In this document: piece after piece, positions 40,275-41,074 of the stretch
Position numbering within the stretch: position 1 is the first letter of the stretch
Layout: every line of letters begins with the position of its first letter
IMG/VR virus record: IMGVR_UViG_3300047157_000026
Location: 1 to 41,074 of that record
Strand: one strand, 5' to 3'
Length of the DNA stretch: 41,074 nt
Origin: a virus
Position numbers and translations under genes: made by a program
Notes under the pieces: model-generated
Told to the model about the DNA's origin: nothing
Databases searched by the model: none
The model's input: the letters and a program-made list of their open reading frames with translations, nothing else

Positions 40275-41074
40275 ATGAGTACATACACAACCTATAACCA
40301 AGTTGGGAAAAAGGAAGATGTTTCAGACATCATTTCCAACATTTCACCATTCGCTACGCCCTGCATCGCGATGTTCAAAGACGAAAAAGTATCAGCTAGA
40401 ACTTTCTCATTCCTTGAAGATTCATTAGCAGATTCAGCAGTCAATGCCGTAGTTGAAGGGGCAGACGCCAGTATGGCAACATTGACAGATGCAACTGAGC
40501 GTACAAACAACACTCAGATCATGTCTAAAGCCTTCCAAGTATCAGCAACAGCTGATGCAGTAGCTACATATGGTAGAGCAAAGGAAACTGCACACCAATT
40601 AGCTAAGAAGTTGAAGGAAATTAAGAAAGACTATGAACGTGCAATGGTTGGCGTAGAGCAAGCCGCAGTAGCAGGGAATGCTACAACAGCACGTAAGATG
40701 ACTTCTTTGTTAAACCAAATCTCTACAGCTGTAGATGCAGGAAGTAATGCTACCGACGCACTTACCGAAAGTAAGCTATTAGTAGCTGGTCAAACAGCAT
40801 ACGACAATGGTTCTGATGTTGACACATTCATGATCAAGCCAGCTGATGCACAAATCGTAGCTGGTTTCTCAGCGGCATCTGGTCGTAATCGTGAAATCTC
40901 ACAAGGCAAAACATTGGTCAATGCGATTGATCTATATGTGAGCCCATATGGTGAGTACAGAGTAGTATTGAACCGCGAGTTAAAGACAACTCACGCACTA
41001 CTAATAGACCCAACAATGTTCAAAACATGTACGTTGCGTCCATTCACAAGAACACTACTAGCGAAGAATGGTGA
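40275..41074 (+). CDS. Major capsid protein, 5' part (continues at 1-85)
   Basis: ATG 40275 follows GAGGACAATTAA. The window ends after 266 full codons; bases 1-85 add the rest, giving 294 residues. The sequence shows YTTYNQVGKKEDVSDIISNI, then SPFATPCIAMFKDEKVS, EQAAVAGNATTARKMTSLL and MIKPADAQIVAGFSAASGR. This ISNISPxxTP...VGVEQAAVAGNATTARKM pattern is that of the DUF5309/SU10-type capsid family with the HK97 fold, distinct from T7 gp10. No maturation protease gene is evident. Confidence 0.88.
   Translation, partial: MSTYTTYNQVGKKEDVSDIISNISPFATPCIAMFKDEKVSARTFSFLEDSLADSAVNAVVEGADASMATLTDATERTNNTQIMSKAFQVSATADAVATYGRAKETAHQLAKKLKEIKKDYERAMVGVEQAAVAGNATTARKMTSLLNQISTAVDAGSNATDALTESKLLVAGQTAYDNGSDVDTFMIKPADAQIVAGFSAASGRNREISQGKTLVNAIDLYVSPYGEYRVVLNRELKTTHALLIDPTMFKTCTLRPFTRTLLAKNG

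Overview
The window looks like a complete, circularly permuted genome of a podovirus-type phage, most likely infecting a marine alphaproteobacterium. Completeness is inferred from the sequence itself. The major capsid gene starts at 40275 and is still open at base 41074, and the first 85 bases of the window continue it in the same frame to a TAA, with a shared Asp codon (GA|C) at the seam. The host guess rests on a GTA-type 3TM holin, a GH108 lysozyme, a B12-dependent ribonucleotide reductase and several small proteins familiar from marine phages. No host gene is present.

The circle has two gene blocks of opposite polarity. They diverge from a 0.94-kb non-coding region (25036-25974) and converge on a perfect 17-bp bidirectional terminator (8471-8519). 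The minus block runs from 25035 down to 8616. It begins with about a dozen small early genes of unknown function, followed by an HTH protein, a tyrosine integrase and a T7-type single-subunit RNA polymerase. A T7-like replication set comes next: ssDNA-binding protein, endonuclease I, primase-helicase, a winged-helix protein, MazG, a Pol I family DNA polymerase, a 5'-3' exonuclease, DUF3310 and a class II ribonucleotide reductase.

The plus block runs from 25975 through the seam to 8462. In order it encodes a collar-type fibre, a large tail protein, internal/ejection proteins (one of 1151 residues with an HExxH motif), terminase small and large subunits, portal, scaffold and major capsid protein. 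After the seam come a head-tail adaptor, a very large fibre (Ala-rich stalk, collagen-like segment, glycine-rich tip) and an envelope/lysis cassette: membrane coiled-coil protein, lipoprotein, two secreted proteins, another membrane coiled-coil protein, 3TM holin and lysozyme.

The likely life cycle is that host RNA polymerase reads the early minus genes, the phage polymerase then reads late genes, and the integrase with the HTH protein allows lysogeny. Two near-identical 35-bp elements containing ACTATAGAC at 25408 and 25474 are candidate phage-polymerase promoters, and a tandem 23-bp repeat at 25543 is a candidate operator. The replication and transcription genes are T7-like. The head genes (DUF5309/SU10-type capsid, long portal) do not look like those of T7, so the genome is mosaic.

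Several small genes have non-ATG starts or lie in short gaps and are easily missed: 504-632, 4921-5190, 12178-12456, 22026-22196, 24059-24172 and 24169-24339. All functional calls come from reading motifs by eye; no database search was run.
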